The notes under the pieces were generated by a model. That model ran no database searches, had not been told where the DNA came from, and saw nothing but the letters and a program-made list of their open reading frames with translations. A stretch of DNA of 64,000 nt from Deltaproteobacteria bacterium (lineage in GTDB: Bacteria > Myxococcota_A > UBA9160 > UBA4427), in assembly GCA_029261835.1 (NCBI GenBank), contig JAJDAO010000026.1, forward strand, positions 196,666 through 260,665. The letters are read 5' to 3'. How positions within the stretch are numbered: position 1 is the first letter of the stretch; each line of letters opens with the position of its first letter. A program made the translations under genes and the position numbers. Of this stretch, positions 27,534 to 36,708 are shown piece after piece.

Positions 27534-30500
27534 ATGAGCACGATCCCCTGCCGCGCCTTTCCGTATGCCCTCGACTGGCTCCAATGCAACGAAGTCAACC
27601 TCGACATCTGGGTGATCGGCCTTCCGGTTCGCATCGAGCAGTTGAGGAACCCAGAGCACTGTATCGATTGGGGCTTGTACCTCGAACTCTGCGCTCGACT
27701 GCCGCGGATCGCCGGGCAAGCGAGCGGGCAGCGCGAGACCGGCCGCGAGTTCGGCCGCTGGCTCTTCACCGCGGCAAGCCGGCGAGCAGCGGTGACAGGG
27801 CAGTCGCTCGAAGACATCTATCGCTCTCTCATCCCAGAGATCGGTCTGACGCTCTTGCCCGATCTGGCGTTCCGAGCCACCGTGCCCGCTCCCGGGATGG
27901 TCGACATCCACGCTCTCATCGATGTCCACGAGAGCGACTGCCTTCCACTGCTCGATCTGGTGCAGGGCATCTTGTCCCAGATTCCGGCGCTGCTCGAGAT
28001 GCCACCGGTTCGCGTCGCACGACGCCAAGCAGCGCAGCACTCGATCTTCCGCATCACCCTGTTCGAGCCCGAGGTCGACAGCGGGCAAGAACGCCTGGCC
28101 GAACCTCTAACCGGCTCGCTAGAGCAGGACGAGCACACCGCGAGCGCTGTGCGACAAGCACTGCTCGAGACCACGACAGTCGAGGAGATCGCAGAGCTGG
28201 TCATCGAACAACTCTGCTCGTCTTGTCCAAGTGCCAGCCTCTGGCTGCGAAAGGGGCTGCGACCACACCTGACGAGTTCTTCACAGCCTTTCGATTCCGA
28301 ACATGCGGCATTCGAAGTCGTTACCGAGGAGGAGGCCTCTCTTGACGGCCAGTCCCGGTACGAGCTCATTCGCAAGCGCGGCGACCCGATCAAGCCACCC
28401 TCGCAGTCGCTTCGCCTCGCCCTGCCCGATCACATCATCGGCCGACTCGACCTCTGGGCCCCCCCCGAGCCCGAGACGCAACTCGCTCTGGCTCTCGACA
28501 GCCTTCTGCCCTGGCTCTGCCTTGCACTGGAGAGTGCTTGCTTGCGAGAGAAGCTTCAGGCCTACGACGCAGCCAACTCGCTGCAAGCACAGGACTCTCG
28601 TGAGGTGCTGTCGACCGGAGGCCGGGACGACCGCCCGAGATCACTCCTCGACAGCTCGCCCGATGTCTTCTGCGAACTCGGGCCCGACGCTCGTCTGCTC
28701 TTCGTCGGCGCTCGCGTCGAGGAAATGCTGGGACATCCGCGCGAGTTCTACCTGGGTAAGAGCTTCCTGGAGTTCATCCTGCCCGAGGAGCGGGAGGCGC
28801 TGCTCCAGCTCTTTCAAGAACTTCTTCTCAATGGGGCATCACAGGCCATCGCCTTCCGTTCACCCCATGCCAACGGCACGATTCGCGTACTCGAGGCGAC
28901 CACGAGCTGCTGTCGTGACGAGCAGGGCGAAATCCGCGTGGTCGCGGTCGTGCGAGACATATCGGAACGCCACCGCAGAGACACTGAACTGAGACAGAGT
29001 GAGGAACGTTACCGGTCCTTGCTCGAGACCGGATCGATGTTCTTCGCCATTGTCGATCCGCTGGGTAGGATCGTTTCCAGCAGTCCGAATCTCGAGCGGG
29101 ATCTGGGCATATCACGCTCCGGTGAGCTGGGGCCGGACATCATGGGCCGCATCCACCCCGACGACCGCGAGTCGGCACGTAGAGCCTGGCACGTCAGCGC
29201 GGCCAACGCCGAATCCGGCAGCTGCGATCTGCGCTTCATCAGAGACGACGGCAGCGTGATCTGGCAAGCGGTGACCTGGCGACCCACTCCCTCGGCCGAC
29301 GGCAGGACGTATTTCTCGGTGGTGTCTCACGACATCACGACGCGCAAAGAGAGCGAGCGAGCGCTGCGGGCGATCTCGAGGGGACTCGGTGATACCGGGG
29401 AGGCGTTCCGCCAGAGCCTCGTTGAGCACCTCGCCACCGCGCTACAGGTTGATGCCGCTGCGTTCGGTCTGGTCGATGCAGATTCGCCGAACCACGTGCA
29501 AACGCTGGCGATCTGGCGTGACGGGGCTCCGGTGGAGAACCTGCGCTACTGCGTCGAGGGCACGCCATGCGCCAAGGTCCTCGAGGGCGAGGCCTGCACG
29601 CATCCCGTCGGCTTGCATCAGCTCTTTCCCGTCGTGGCCCGGCTCTTCGGCGATACATACGAAAGCTATGCGGGCCTCCCCATTCGCGATGCGGCCGGGC
29701 ACGCGATCGGACTGCTGCACGTGCTCCATCGTCGCTCCCTGTCCGATCCCGATCTCGCGCGCTCGATGCTCGAGATCTTCGCGCAGCGGGCCGAAACCGA
29801 GCTGGCACGCGAACAGGCCGTCGGCGCACGGGTCGAGAGCGAGCAGCGCCACCGAGCGATCTCCGAGAGTTCGAGCGATCTGCTCGTCGAGTTCTCGCGC
29901 GAAGCGGGGATCGAGTACATCTCGCCAAATGTCAGCGAGGTCTTGGGCTACGAGCCCGATGCAGCCGCTACCGCCGAGCTGCTCGAGATCGTTCATCCGG
30001 ACGACCGCGCGACGGTCTCGACGGCCATGGAGAGCCTCTGGCGCGACGAGGAACTCCGTCCCCTGCAGGTCCGCATCCTGCATGCCGACGGCAGCTGGCG
30101 CTGGCTGGAGGCAAGCTTCAGCGTGTTCCAGACGCAGCGTTCGCAGCGGCGCGCGGTCGCGCTTTGCCGGGACGTTACGCGGCGCATGCTCGCACAGCAG
30201 GATCGAGAGCAACTCGTCTCGGTGATTCAGAACAGTTCGGACATCATCCTGCTGGCATCGGTGACCGGCTCCACTCGCTTCCTCAACGCGGCGGGTCGGC
30301 TGGTGCTCGGCTTGGAGCAGGAAGAAGGGCTCTCTGGCAGGACCATCTTCGACTTCTTGCCCGGTGAAGAGGCAGAGCTGATGCGCTTCCAGGTGATGCC
30401 CACGGTGCTTCGCAACCGGCGCTGGTGTGGCGAGGTCCGCCTGTGTAATCCCAAGAGCGGCGTCACCACGCCGACCGAGGCGACGTTCTTTCTCGTCGAC

Positions 30501-32120
30501 GACCCTTCGGGAGATCAGACGGCTCACATCGCAGCGATCTGCCGGGATGTGAGCGAGAGCCGGCGAGCCGAGCAGCAGCTGCGAGAGAGCGAAGAGCGCT
30601 ACCGCATGCTCGCGGAGAATCCCTACGAACTGATCTCGGAGCTCGACGCCGAAGGGCGCTTCGTCTACGTCAGCCCAAACTTCGACACCATCCTCGGCTA
30701 CTCACCGGAAGATCTCCTCGGCCGAGACGCCTTCCAGCTGCTGCCGACTGACGACCGAGCTGAGATCGAGCAGCTCTTCCGCGATGTGGTGCGAGCCGAG
30801 AGCAGCTTCCACGCGCCATTCCGCATCCGCCATCGCGACGGCAGCTACCGCTGGCTCGACAGTACGGCCCGGGCCTACCGAACCGCGCAGGATCAAGTCA
30901 TGGCCGTATTGATCTCTCGAGACATTACGGAACGGCGCCGTTCCGCGGACGCACTGCGCCAGAGCGAAGATCGCCTGCGGCAAGCACAGAAGATGGAGGC
31001 CATCGGGCGGCTGGCGGGCGGCGTCGCCCACGATTTCAACAACCTCCTGACTGCCATCATCGGCTACTGCGATCTGCTCCTGGAGGAGCTCGGCGGCGAG
31101 CACCCGGGTCGTGAGGACGCCGAGGAGATCCTCAAGGCTGCTGACCGGGCCGGTGGTCTGACGAGACAGTTGCTCGCTTTCAGCCGCCGCCAGGTCTTGC
31201 AGCCCAGGGTGCTGGATCTCAACTCGCTCGTGGCCGACATCGATCGCATGCTACGTCGGCTGATCGGGGAGGACATCGAGCTGCGCACCGTACTCGACGG
31301 AGAGCTGGAACCGGTGAAGGCCGACCCTGGTCAGCTCGAGCAGGTCATCCTCAATCTCGTCGTCAACGCCAGGGATGCCATGCCCCGCGGCGGGCGCATC
31401 ACGCTGATCACCGCCAACGAAGAGGTTCCAGAAGCCGATCCGACCGAGGAGAACGCCGTGCCGCCGGGCGCCTGGGTAACACTGCGGGTGAGCGATACCG
31501 GGACCGGCATGGATCCCGCGACCCTCTCCCGAATCTTCGACCCATTCTTCACCACCAAGCCCACCGGTGAGGGAACGGGGCTCGGCCTCAGCACCGTCAT
31601 CGGCATCGTGAGCCAGAGCGGTGGACACATGCGCGTGCAGAGCCGAATCGCCGAGGGCACCACGTTCACCATCTACTTGCCCTGTGCCGACGAGATGGCG
31701 AGCGAATTCTCCGGGTTTGCTCCACCCGCCGAGCTGCGCGGTAGCGAAACGATCCTACTGGTCGAAGATGCGGCGCCGGTGCGCAAGCTCGTGGAACGCT
31801 TTCTGGTCCGTCAGGGCTATACCGTTCTGGAGGCCAATTCGGGCGTCGCGGCGCTACGGCACTGCAAGCGTCACCCCGGTCCGATCCAGCTGCTCCTGAC
31901 CGATGTCATCCTGCCCCGCATGGGGGGCCACGACATCGCCCAGCGCGTCCAGGACCTACGGCCTGATATTCGCGTGATCTACATGTCCGGCTTCACCGAC
32001 GATTCACTCTCCAAGCACGGAGTCCTTGCCGAGGATGTCGTGCTACTCGAAAAGCCCTTCACCCCCGGCGCGCTGCTCTCCACAGTTCGCTCCGTGATGG
32101 ATGCCACACCCGAGTCCTGA
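27534..32120 (+). CDS. Multi-PAS/GAF hybrid sensor histidine kinase with receiver domain
   Basis: A 1528-aa soluble hybrid kinase. The first ~185 residues are an N-terminal domain I do not recognise. A GAF-like region (~190-330) follows, then PAS domains near 365, 490, 775, 895 and 1020, with a second GAF (~615-770) between the second and third. The kinase core shows H-box [17 protein letters not shown]-box [11 protein letters not shown]-box SDTGTGMDP and [17 protein letters not shown]-terminal receiver ([24 protein letters not shown]) follows. No membrane segment is seen, so it should sense cytoplasmic signals. The response-regulator partner is not in the immediate neighbourhood. Confidence 0.93.
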   Translation: MSTIPCRAFPYALDWLQCNEVNLDIWVIGLPVRIEQLRNPEHCIDWGLYLELCARLPRIAGQASGQRETGREFGRWLFTAASRRAAVTGQSLEDIYRSLIPEIGLTLLPDLAFRATVPAPGMVDIHALIDVHESDCLPLLDLVQGILSQIPALLEMPPVRVARRQAAQHSIFRITLFEPEVDSGQERLAEPLTGSLEQDEHTASAVRQALLETTTVEEIAELVIEQLCSSCPSASLWLRKGLRPHLTSSSQPFDSEHAAFEVVTEEEASLDGQSRYELIRKRGDPIKPPSQSLRLALPDHIIGRLDLWAPPEPETQLALALDSLLPWLCLALESACLREKLQAYDAANSLQAQDSREVLSTGGRDDRPRSLLDSSPDVFCELGPDARLLFVGARVEEMLGHPREFYLGKSFLEFILPEEREALLQLFQELLLNGASQAIAFRSPHANGTIRVLEATTSCCRDEQGEIRVVAVVRDISERHRRDTELRQSEERYRSLLETGSMFFAIVDPLGRIVSSSPNLERDLGISRSGELGPDIMGRIHPDDRESARRAWHVSAANAESGSCDLRFIRDDGSVIWQAVTWRPTPSADGRTYFSVVSHDITTRKESERALRAISRGLGDTGEAFRQSLVEHLATALQVDAAAFGLVDADSPNHVQTLAIWRDGAPVENLRYCVEGTPCAKVLEGEACTHPVGLHQLFPVVARLFGDTYESYAGLPIRDAAGHAIGLLHVLHRRSLSDPDLARSMLEIFAQRAETELAREQAVGARVESEQRHRAISESSSDLLVEFSREAGIEYISPNVSEVLGYEPDAAATAELLEIVHPDDRATVSTAMESLWRDEELRPLQVRILHADGSWRWLEASFSVFQTQRSQRRAVALCRDVTRRMLAQQDREQLVSVIQNSSDIILLASVTGSTRFLNAAGRLVLGLEQEEGLSGRTIFDFLPGEEAELMRFQVMPTVLRNRRWCGEVRLCNPKSGVTTPTEATFFLVDDPSGDQTAHIAAICRDVSESRRAEQQLRESEERYRMLAENPYELISELDAEGRFVYVSPNFDTILGYSPEDLLGRDAFQLLPTDDRAEIEQLFRDVVRAESSFHAPFRIRHRDGSYRWLDSTARAYRTAQDQVMAVLISRDITERRRSADALRQSEDRLRQAQKMEAIGRLAGGVAHDFNNLLTAIIGYCDLLLEELGGEHPGREDAEEILKAADRAGGLTRQLLAFSRRQVLQPRVLDLNSLVADIDRMLRRLIGEDIELRTVLDGELEPVKADPGQLEQVILNLVVNARDAMPRGGRITLITANEEVPEADPTEENAVPPGAWVTLRVSDTGTGMDPATLSRIFDPFFTTKPTGEGTGLGLSTVIGIVSQSGGHMRVQSRIAEGTTFTIYLPCADEMASEFSGFAPPAELRGSETILLVEDAAPVRKLVERFLVRQGYTVLEANSGVAALRHCKRHPGPIQLLLTDVILPRMGGHDIAQRVQDLRPDIRVIYMSGFTDDSLSKHGVLAEDVVLLEKPFTPGALLSTVRSVMDATPES

Positions 32121-32301
32121 GCCGGTTGGGGGGCCACCTCCCCCTCGTCGTGCGCAAGCCACGTTCCGTGTGGAACGTCCGCTCGTATCACTGAGACAGG
32201 ACACCAGAGGCCATCTCATCACGCCGGATTTGTGCAGTGGGGACCCAATCGCCGGCCCGCGACGCTCACGTTCTCGCCCGTGCGGGAACACGCGCTGGTT
32301 C

Positions 32302-32826
32302 TCACGATTCCGCAGAATTCCGCGGTGACTCCACTCGGCCGGCTGCATCGCCCGTCCCCTCTTGCGTCTGCGGCAACACGTGCGCCAGTAGCTCGCGCAG
32401 GAACCGATTCGCCAGCAGTGCCCAGAGCACGAATGGAAGCGCGTCGGACATCACGAGGGCCGGGAAGTAGTTTGCCATTGATTCGGCAGTCTTTCCGTCT
32501 CGAATATGCGTCACATAGGCCCAGTACGTCAGGCCAATCTGGCTCAGAAAGATCAGCACGAAGCCCAAGGCGGTCCTCGAGAGCCTTGTCACGACCGACA
32601 GGCCGGGAGTGATGAGCATCAACGCGAGAAACGGAACGAGATTGAGAAAGCGGTCGCGCACCAGACTGGGCGGAAAGTTCGTCACACCCAGCAAGATGAG
32701 AAACGGGCGCGAGAGCGCCACGAAGAACTTGAAATAAGCCTCCTGCCCGCCGTGCATCCAAAGCCACGTGAGCGGCGCCGTGACCGCGACGAACTTAGCC
32801 AGGAGTAGGAGAAGAGTCTTCTTCAC
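32302..32826 (-). CDS. Exosortase-associated membrane protein (XrtH-associated type)
   Basis: A 174-aa polytopic membrane protein with about four to five helices (LLLLAKFVAVTAPLTWLW, NLVPFLALMLITPG, TALGFVLIFLSQIGLTYW, ALPFVLWALLANRFL). It overlaps the exosortase gene by 32 bp and starts with a GTG at 32826 preceded by AAGGTGG. The tight coupling and size match the small integral membrane protein that accompanies exosortase H, though that name is inferred from context. It probably forms a complex with the exosortase. Confidence 0.75.
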   Translation of the reverse strand: MKKTLLLLLAKFVAVTAPLTWLWMHGGQEAYFKFFVALSRPFLILLGVTNFPPSLVRDRFLNLVPFLALMLITPGLSVVTRLSRTALGFVLIFLSQIGLTYWAYVTHIRDGKTAESMANYFPALVMSDALPFVLWALLANRFLRELLAHVLPQTQEGTGDAAGRVESPRNSAES

Positions 32827-33460
32827 TCCGAACCACCTTGACGATCCAAAGCAACCAGACCGAGGTAATCATCACGATCATGGTCGCCTGCCAGAAATAG
32901 AGGTGCATGAACTCGAACGCCGCACTGTAGTAGTGACCCACGACGATGAGCATCGCAATCCGCACGATGTTGAAGAGATAGATGAGTGGATTACCCAGCA
33001 AGAGCCCGAGAAACTTCTTCTTCCAGCTCGTCGGGAAGGCCAGCACGGCGGCGCTGAAGATCAGCATCTCGTAGATGCCCGTACACTCGTCGATGATCGT
33101 GACGCCGAAGTCGTTGAATACCACGACCTTTCCGTTCAGCGACATCTTCGAGGAGAAGGGCAGCAGGATCCAGTACTCGATCGCTGCCGTGGCCTTGATG
33201 AATGCCTGGATGATCGGGTTGTGGCGCCTGACGAACGCCGGGTAGCCGATCGAAACGATTCCCAGATAGGGGAGAAAGAGCAGCACGAATCGGTAGGCCG
33301 GATTCGCCCACGCGGCCTTCAGGCGGCGCCAGGGGCCCGGCATGCGCGCGCGAGCCGACCCCGGGAGCGCTTCGTCGCCGCCGCCCCCCGCCCGCGGCTC
33401 CGTTGCACTTGCGCTCGTCGAGCCGCTCGGGGTCGTGCGATCCGTCTCGTCATTCTCCAT
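32795..33460 (-). CDS. Exosortase/archaeosortase family transpeptidase, XrtH-like
   Basis: A 221-aa membrane transpeptidase of the exosortase family, which cleaves C-terminal sorting signals of exported proteins. The catalytic triad is visible: Cys in IIDECTGIYEMLIF, Arg in LFNIVRIAMLIV and His in EFMHLYFWQ. About 60 disordered N-terminal residues precede the membrane domain. The FMHLYFWQ ending and short core suggest exosortase H (IPTLxxWG-CTERM type). No protein with such a sorting signal is seen in this window. It lies downstream of comEC and overlaps its partner gene. Family assignment is firm; subtype is inference. Confidence 0.88.
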   Translation of the reverse strand: MENDETDRTTPSGSTSASATEPRAGGGGDEALPGSARARMPGPWRRLKAAWANPAYRFVLLFLPYLGIVSIGYPAFVRRHNPIIQAFIKATAAIEYWILLPFSSKMSLNGKVVVFNDFGVTIIDECTGIYEMLIFSAAVLAFPTSWKKKFLGLLLGNPLIYLFNIVRIAMLIVVGHYYSAAFEFMHLYFWQATMIVMITSVWLLWIVKVVRSEEDSSPTPG

Positions 33461-33485
33461 GGCGGGGTCAGACCTTAGCCTGGAT

Positions 33486-35981
33486 TCAGCAACGGGGCCG
33501 CCTTCGCACGGGCCGCTCCGGAGCGGCCCGTGGCGACCGCGGAGCCTCGCCGGACAGGGGTGGCAGACAGGCTCGCGAACTTCCCCAACCGGAAACGACC
33601 AGCGGCGACTCCCCCTGGCGCAGAGCCACGAAGAGGGCGCCGTCCCGACCGGTCCACCAAAGAGAAGCGCCACCTTCGACGATTCGTCGCAGGACCCGCT
33701 CGTTCGGGAGGTGCATGCGCCCTCCGCATGCGGCCGAAACCAACGCCACATCGGCCGCGACTGCTGCCAAGAAGCCATCCGTTGAAGACGTCGCGCTGCC
33801 GTGGTGGGCCACCTTGAGAATGTCCGCCCTGAGGTCGGCTCGCGCCTCGAGCAGCCGTCGCTCTGCCGACTTCCCGAGGTCACCCGTCAGCAGCAGGCGT
33901 TTGCCCGCCACCTCGACCATCACCACCAACGAGCGGTCATTGCTCGACGCTCCCGGAGCAACCGCTGGCGGCCACAGCGGTCTGACGCGCAGGTCGCCCA
34001 ACTCGCGTGGTCGCGTGCTCGCTGCGATGGAGACGACTCGCGTGCCCCCGGCCTGCGCGAGCGCGATGAGCTCGGCGAAGCCCGCATCCTCGCGCCCGGC
34101 CGCCGGAAGCCAGAGCTCCCCCACCCTCAGCCGACCCAACACGGACAGCAGGCCGCCACTGTGGTCGAGGTCGGCATGGCTTGCGATCACCACATCGATC
34201 TCGTCTACGCCGAGGCTGGCCAACGCCGGCAGCACGACGCTGCGCCCGAGGTCCAGTCCACCGGGAATCGCCCGGCCGCCGTCGACCAGCAGCGTCCCCC
34301 GCTCGCCCTGCACCAGCACGGCGTCACCCTGCCCGACGTCCAACGCGACGACCCGCGGCGGAGGGGGCGAGACGACGTCGGCCGGCGCGAGCCGCAGCCA
34401 GAGCGATACCGCCAGCACCAGCAGCACGCGAGGCGCCGTTCTGCTGGCAGCCAGGCTGCCAAGACTCAGAACGACGGCCACGAACAACACCCAACCGGCG
34501 GGCGGGGCGACAGGGGGCAGGTCTGGAAGCAGGTCGGCTGCAACCTCGACACCCGTCAGACTCACGCGAGCGATCCTCTCTGCCGCCGCCAGCACAATCG
34601 ACGCCAGCGGGCCGTCACCGCCCGTGGCGAAGATGGCTGCCAGCAAAGCGCTCGGGAGCAATATCGCAGCGGTCCAGGGCACCGCGATCAGATTGGATCC
34701 CAAGGCGGCTGTGCCGACCGCCCCGCCGTGGTAGGCGAGGATCGGCATCGTCGCAGCCACGGCCAATGCCGAGCTTCGCAGCAGCGAGCGAAGCCGATCG
34801 ATGGCGACCGTCAGGCCACCCCGCTTACCGATGCGACCGGCAATCACGGCCTCGCGCGCCGTCAACAAAGCGGCCGTGGCGGCGAACGAGAGCTGGGCAC
34901 CGGCTTGAAAGATGGCCTCCGGCTCGAACGTGAATATCGCGATGCCCGCCAGCGCCAGCACGTGTGTCGTGGGAACGCGCCTGCCGAGGAGCAAGGCGAG
35001 AACGATGGCCCACACGAAGACGAGCGCGCGTCGCACCGGAATCTCGAATCCGCACAGAAGCGCATAGAACGTCGCGGCGCAGGCGGCGAGAACCAGTGCC
35101 ACCCCGGACAAGTCGAATCGACGTGCGGCAGCCTCGAAGCGGACCAATAGACGGCGCACCACTCCGTACGCGAGCGCGCTCACCAGTGCCAGATGCAGCC
35201 CCGAGACCGCCAATAGATGGGCGATGCCGAGCTCCTGAAAATCTTCCCTAGACCGCTCGCCGATCAAACTGCGATCCCCGACGGCCAGCGCGCGCAGCAG
35301 TGGGCCGCCCGGTCCGCTCGCCACCAGGCGATCGCCCAGCTCTCGGCGAAGATCGGCCAGCGCGCGCCGCAGGGTTGCGAGGCGGTGCCAGCCGAGCGGT
35401 GCAGTGTCACGGCTCGGTAGCCGAACCACCAGCGCGTCGTTGACGAGTGTGGCGCGCGCTCCGATACCTCGTCGGAGCAATCCTCGCCGTGGGTCTGATC
35501 GCCCGGGATTTCGCAAGCCGACGATCGGCCTCAGGCGCAGGCGCAAACGCACTCGCTCTCCCGTGATGCGTCGGCGCAGCCAGTCGGCCCCGGGCCCACC
35601 CAGCGCCTCCTCCAGCAACAGACGTGAGGGCAGCTCGCCGGAAGCGGGATCGGCGGCACGCGCGCGACACAGCTCGAGCGCAACTGAGTGGCTGCGCAGC
35701 CGCAGTCCGCATACGCTGGCCTCGACCGTCGCATCGAAAGAGCGACGCAGCGAAGCGTGTGCCGCCTCCTCGAGCTGTGTTGCGAGCGCGGTCACGCCGA
35801 GCGCAAAGAAGACAACAATCGCCGCAGCCGGACGCCCGACCCCGTCTCGGCTGAATGCGGCCGTAGCCACGATCGCGAGCAGCGCGAGCCAGAGCGCGGC
35901 TCCGCTGTCGAGCCACGCGAGATCTGCCACGAGGATTCCGACGAGTTCGCTCGAAGCGAGAGCGGGAAGCAGACGAACCAA
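33486..35981 (-). CDS. comEC: ComEC/Rec2 DNA-uptake channel protein
   Basis: An 831-aa three-part ComEC: an N-terminal OB-like external domain with two leading helices, the central competence membrane domain (DFQELGIAHLLAVSGLHLALVSAL is the signature), and a C-terminal metallo-beta-lactamase domain (VALDVGQGDAVLVQ, VVIASHADLDHSGGL, ILKVAHHGS). It is the inner-membrane channel for single-stranded DNA in natural transformation. The start is a TTG at 35981 with GGTGAG upstream. The end of the gene contains a perfect 26-bp palindrome. No other competence gene lies in the window. Confidence 0.95.
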   Translation of the reverse strand: MVRLLPALASSELVGILVADLAWLDSGAALWLALLAIVATAAFSRDGVGRPAAAIVVFFALGVTALATQLEEAAHASLRRSFDATVEASVCGLRLRSHSVALELCRARAADPASGELPSRLLLEEALGGPGADWLRRRITGERVRLRLRLRPIVGLRNPGRSDPRRGLLRRGIGARATLVNDALVVRLPSRDTAPLGWHRLATLRRALADLRRELGDRLVASGPGGPLLRALAVGDRSLIGERSREDFQELGIAHLLAVSGLHLALVSALAYGVVRRLLVRFEAAARRFDLSGVALVLAACAATFYALLCGFEIPVRRALVFVWAIVLALLLGRRVPTTHVLALAGIAIFTFEPEAIFQAGAQLSFAATAALLTAREAVIAGRIGKRGGLTVAIDRLRSLLRSSALAVAATMPILAYHGGAVGTAALGSNLIAVPWTAAILLPSALLAAIFATGGDGPLASIVLAAAERIARVSLTGVEVAADLLPDLPPVAPPAGWVLFVAVVLSLGSLAASRTAPRVLLVLAVSLWLRLAPADVVSPPPPRVVALDVGQGDAVLVQGERGTLLVDGGRAIPGGLDLGRSVVLPALASLGVDEIDVVIASHADLDHSGGLLSVLGRLRVGELWLPAAGREDAGFAELIALAQAGGTRVVSIAASTRPRELGDLRVRPLWPPAVAPGASSNDRSLVVMVEVAGKRLLLTGDLGKSAERRLLEARADLRADILKVAHHGSATSSTDGFLAAVAADVALVSAACGGRMHLPNERVLRRIVEGGASLWWTGRDGALFVALRQGESPLVVSGWGSSRACLPPLSGEAPRSPRAAPERPVRRRPRC
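33507..33532. repeat. Perfect 26-bp palindrome inside the 3' end of comEC
   Basis: CACGGGCCGCTCC is immediately followed by its exact reverse complement, with no spacer. It lies in the last codons of comEC, just before the stop. On RNA it would fold as a strong GC hairpin and may act as terminator or processing site; as DNA it could bind a dimeric protein. Confidence 0.85.
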
Positions 35982-36024
35982 GCAGACTCACCCGGGACCG
36001 GGTGCCGCGACAGTCTACCTCGGG

Positions 36025-36429
36025 CTAGTGCAGCGTACGACCTTCGCCAGCGGGACCGGAGGAACGCATTCGCCGCACGTAGGCGGCCAGCACCTCCAGT
36101 ACTTCGTCGAGCTTCGACAGCTCGCCCGAGAACGCACCCATCATGCGCTCGACCTCGCGCAGGCCCTTCACGCTGCGGGCGAGCTGCCCGCCGATCTCAC
36201 GCTGCAGCTCGAATGCCGCTGCCACGCCGTCGAGCATGGCACGACGTGACTCCATGGTAAGATCGTGGAACTCGGTCTCGAGGCGCTGTGAGAGAAGCTC
36301 CGAGAACTCGAGCGCGACGCCGCGACGCTCGAGCGCCTGGCAGATCTCCTCCCGCCCGACCGGTGCCCCACGGTGCTCTACCGTTTCGTCCCCGCTCTCC
36401 CGCGCACCTCGTCTCCAGCTCCAGCGCAT
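36025..36429 (-). CDS. Small coiled-coil protein under a sigma-54 promoter
   Basis: Not recognised. 134 aa, mostly helical, with heptad-like stretches (EFSELLSQRLETEFHDLTMESRRAMLDGVAAAF, QREIGGQLARSVKGLREVERMMGAF, LSKLDEVLEVLAAYVRRM). No signal peptide or membrane segment. The ATG at 36429 is chosen because transcription from the consensus sigma-54 promoter at 36493-36508 would start near 36482 and include it; longer open frames to 36690 would begin upstream of that promoter. It is directly downstream of an NtrC-family activator, so it is probably a target of that regulator. A partner or effector of the cytochrome module is inferred. Confidence 0.7.
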   Translation of the reverse strand: MRWSWRRGARESGDETVEHRGAPVGREEICQALERRGVALEFSELLSQRLETEFHDLTMESRRAMLDGVAAAFELQREIGGQLARSVKGLREVERMMGAFSGELSKLDEVLEVLAAYVRRMRSSGPAGEGRTLH

Positions 36430-36492
36430 CTTCCACCTCGGCAATTCACTCTGTCTTCCAAGAACTCGTTCCGTGGCCCGAACCTCTGGGAG

Positions 36493-36508
36493 AGCAATAT
36501 CGGTGCCA
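36493..36508 (-). promoter_or_regulatory. Consensus sigma-54 (-24/-12) promoter
   Basis: On the minus strand the sequence reads TGGCAC-CGATA-TTGCT, a full match to TGGCAC-N5-TTGCW with GG and GC ten bases apart. It faces the 134-aa coiled-coil gene, with predicted transcription start near 36482, about 53 nt before its ATG. It lies just past the end of the NtrC-type regulator gene. Confidence 0.85.
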
Positions 36509-36590
36509 CTACGGGCCAGCTCCCAGCTCTCTCCGAACCGCAAGCAGTTGCAGGGAAAGTTGCGCCTGCGGCGACAAGCTTGCTGGCCGT

Positions 36591-36608
36591 CCCCTCGAGT
36601 GCGAGGGG
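36591..36608. repeat. Perfect 7-bp hairpin, tetraloop
   Basis: CCCCTCG, loop AGTG, CGAGGGG. It lies 100 bp beyond the stop of the NtrC-type gene and ~85 bp upstream of the sigma-54 promoter; it could be a terminator without U-tract or an activator-binding dyad. Confidence 0.5.
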
Positions 36609-36625
36609 TCGAGCACGGGCGCAAT

Positions 36626-36643
36626 TGGGAATACGAGTTCCCA
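36626..36643. promoter_or_regulatory. Dyad TGGGAA-N6-TTCCCA, candidate upstream activator site
   Basis: A perfect 6+6 inverted repeat with 6-bp spacer, ~120-135 bp upstream of the -24 box at 36508. Its position and symmetry suit the dimeric upstream sites of NtrC-family activators. The identity of the binding protein is inference. Confidence 0.5.
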
Positions 36644-36708
36644 CGATGACACTGCCCCGGCAGGACGAGGCGGCTCAGGCACGCTGCCACGTCGACGGCG
36701 GAGCGGAA

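Noticed and set aside
33801-35150. 449-aa plus-strand frame
   Set aside because: It is antisense to comEC and rich in Arg, Gln and His, a composition typical of shadow frames.
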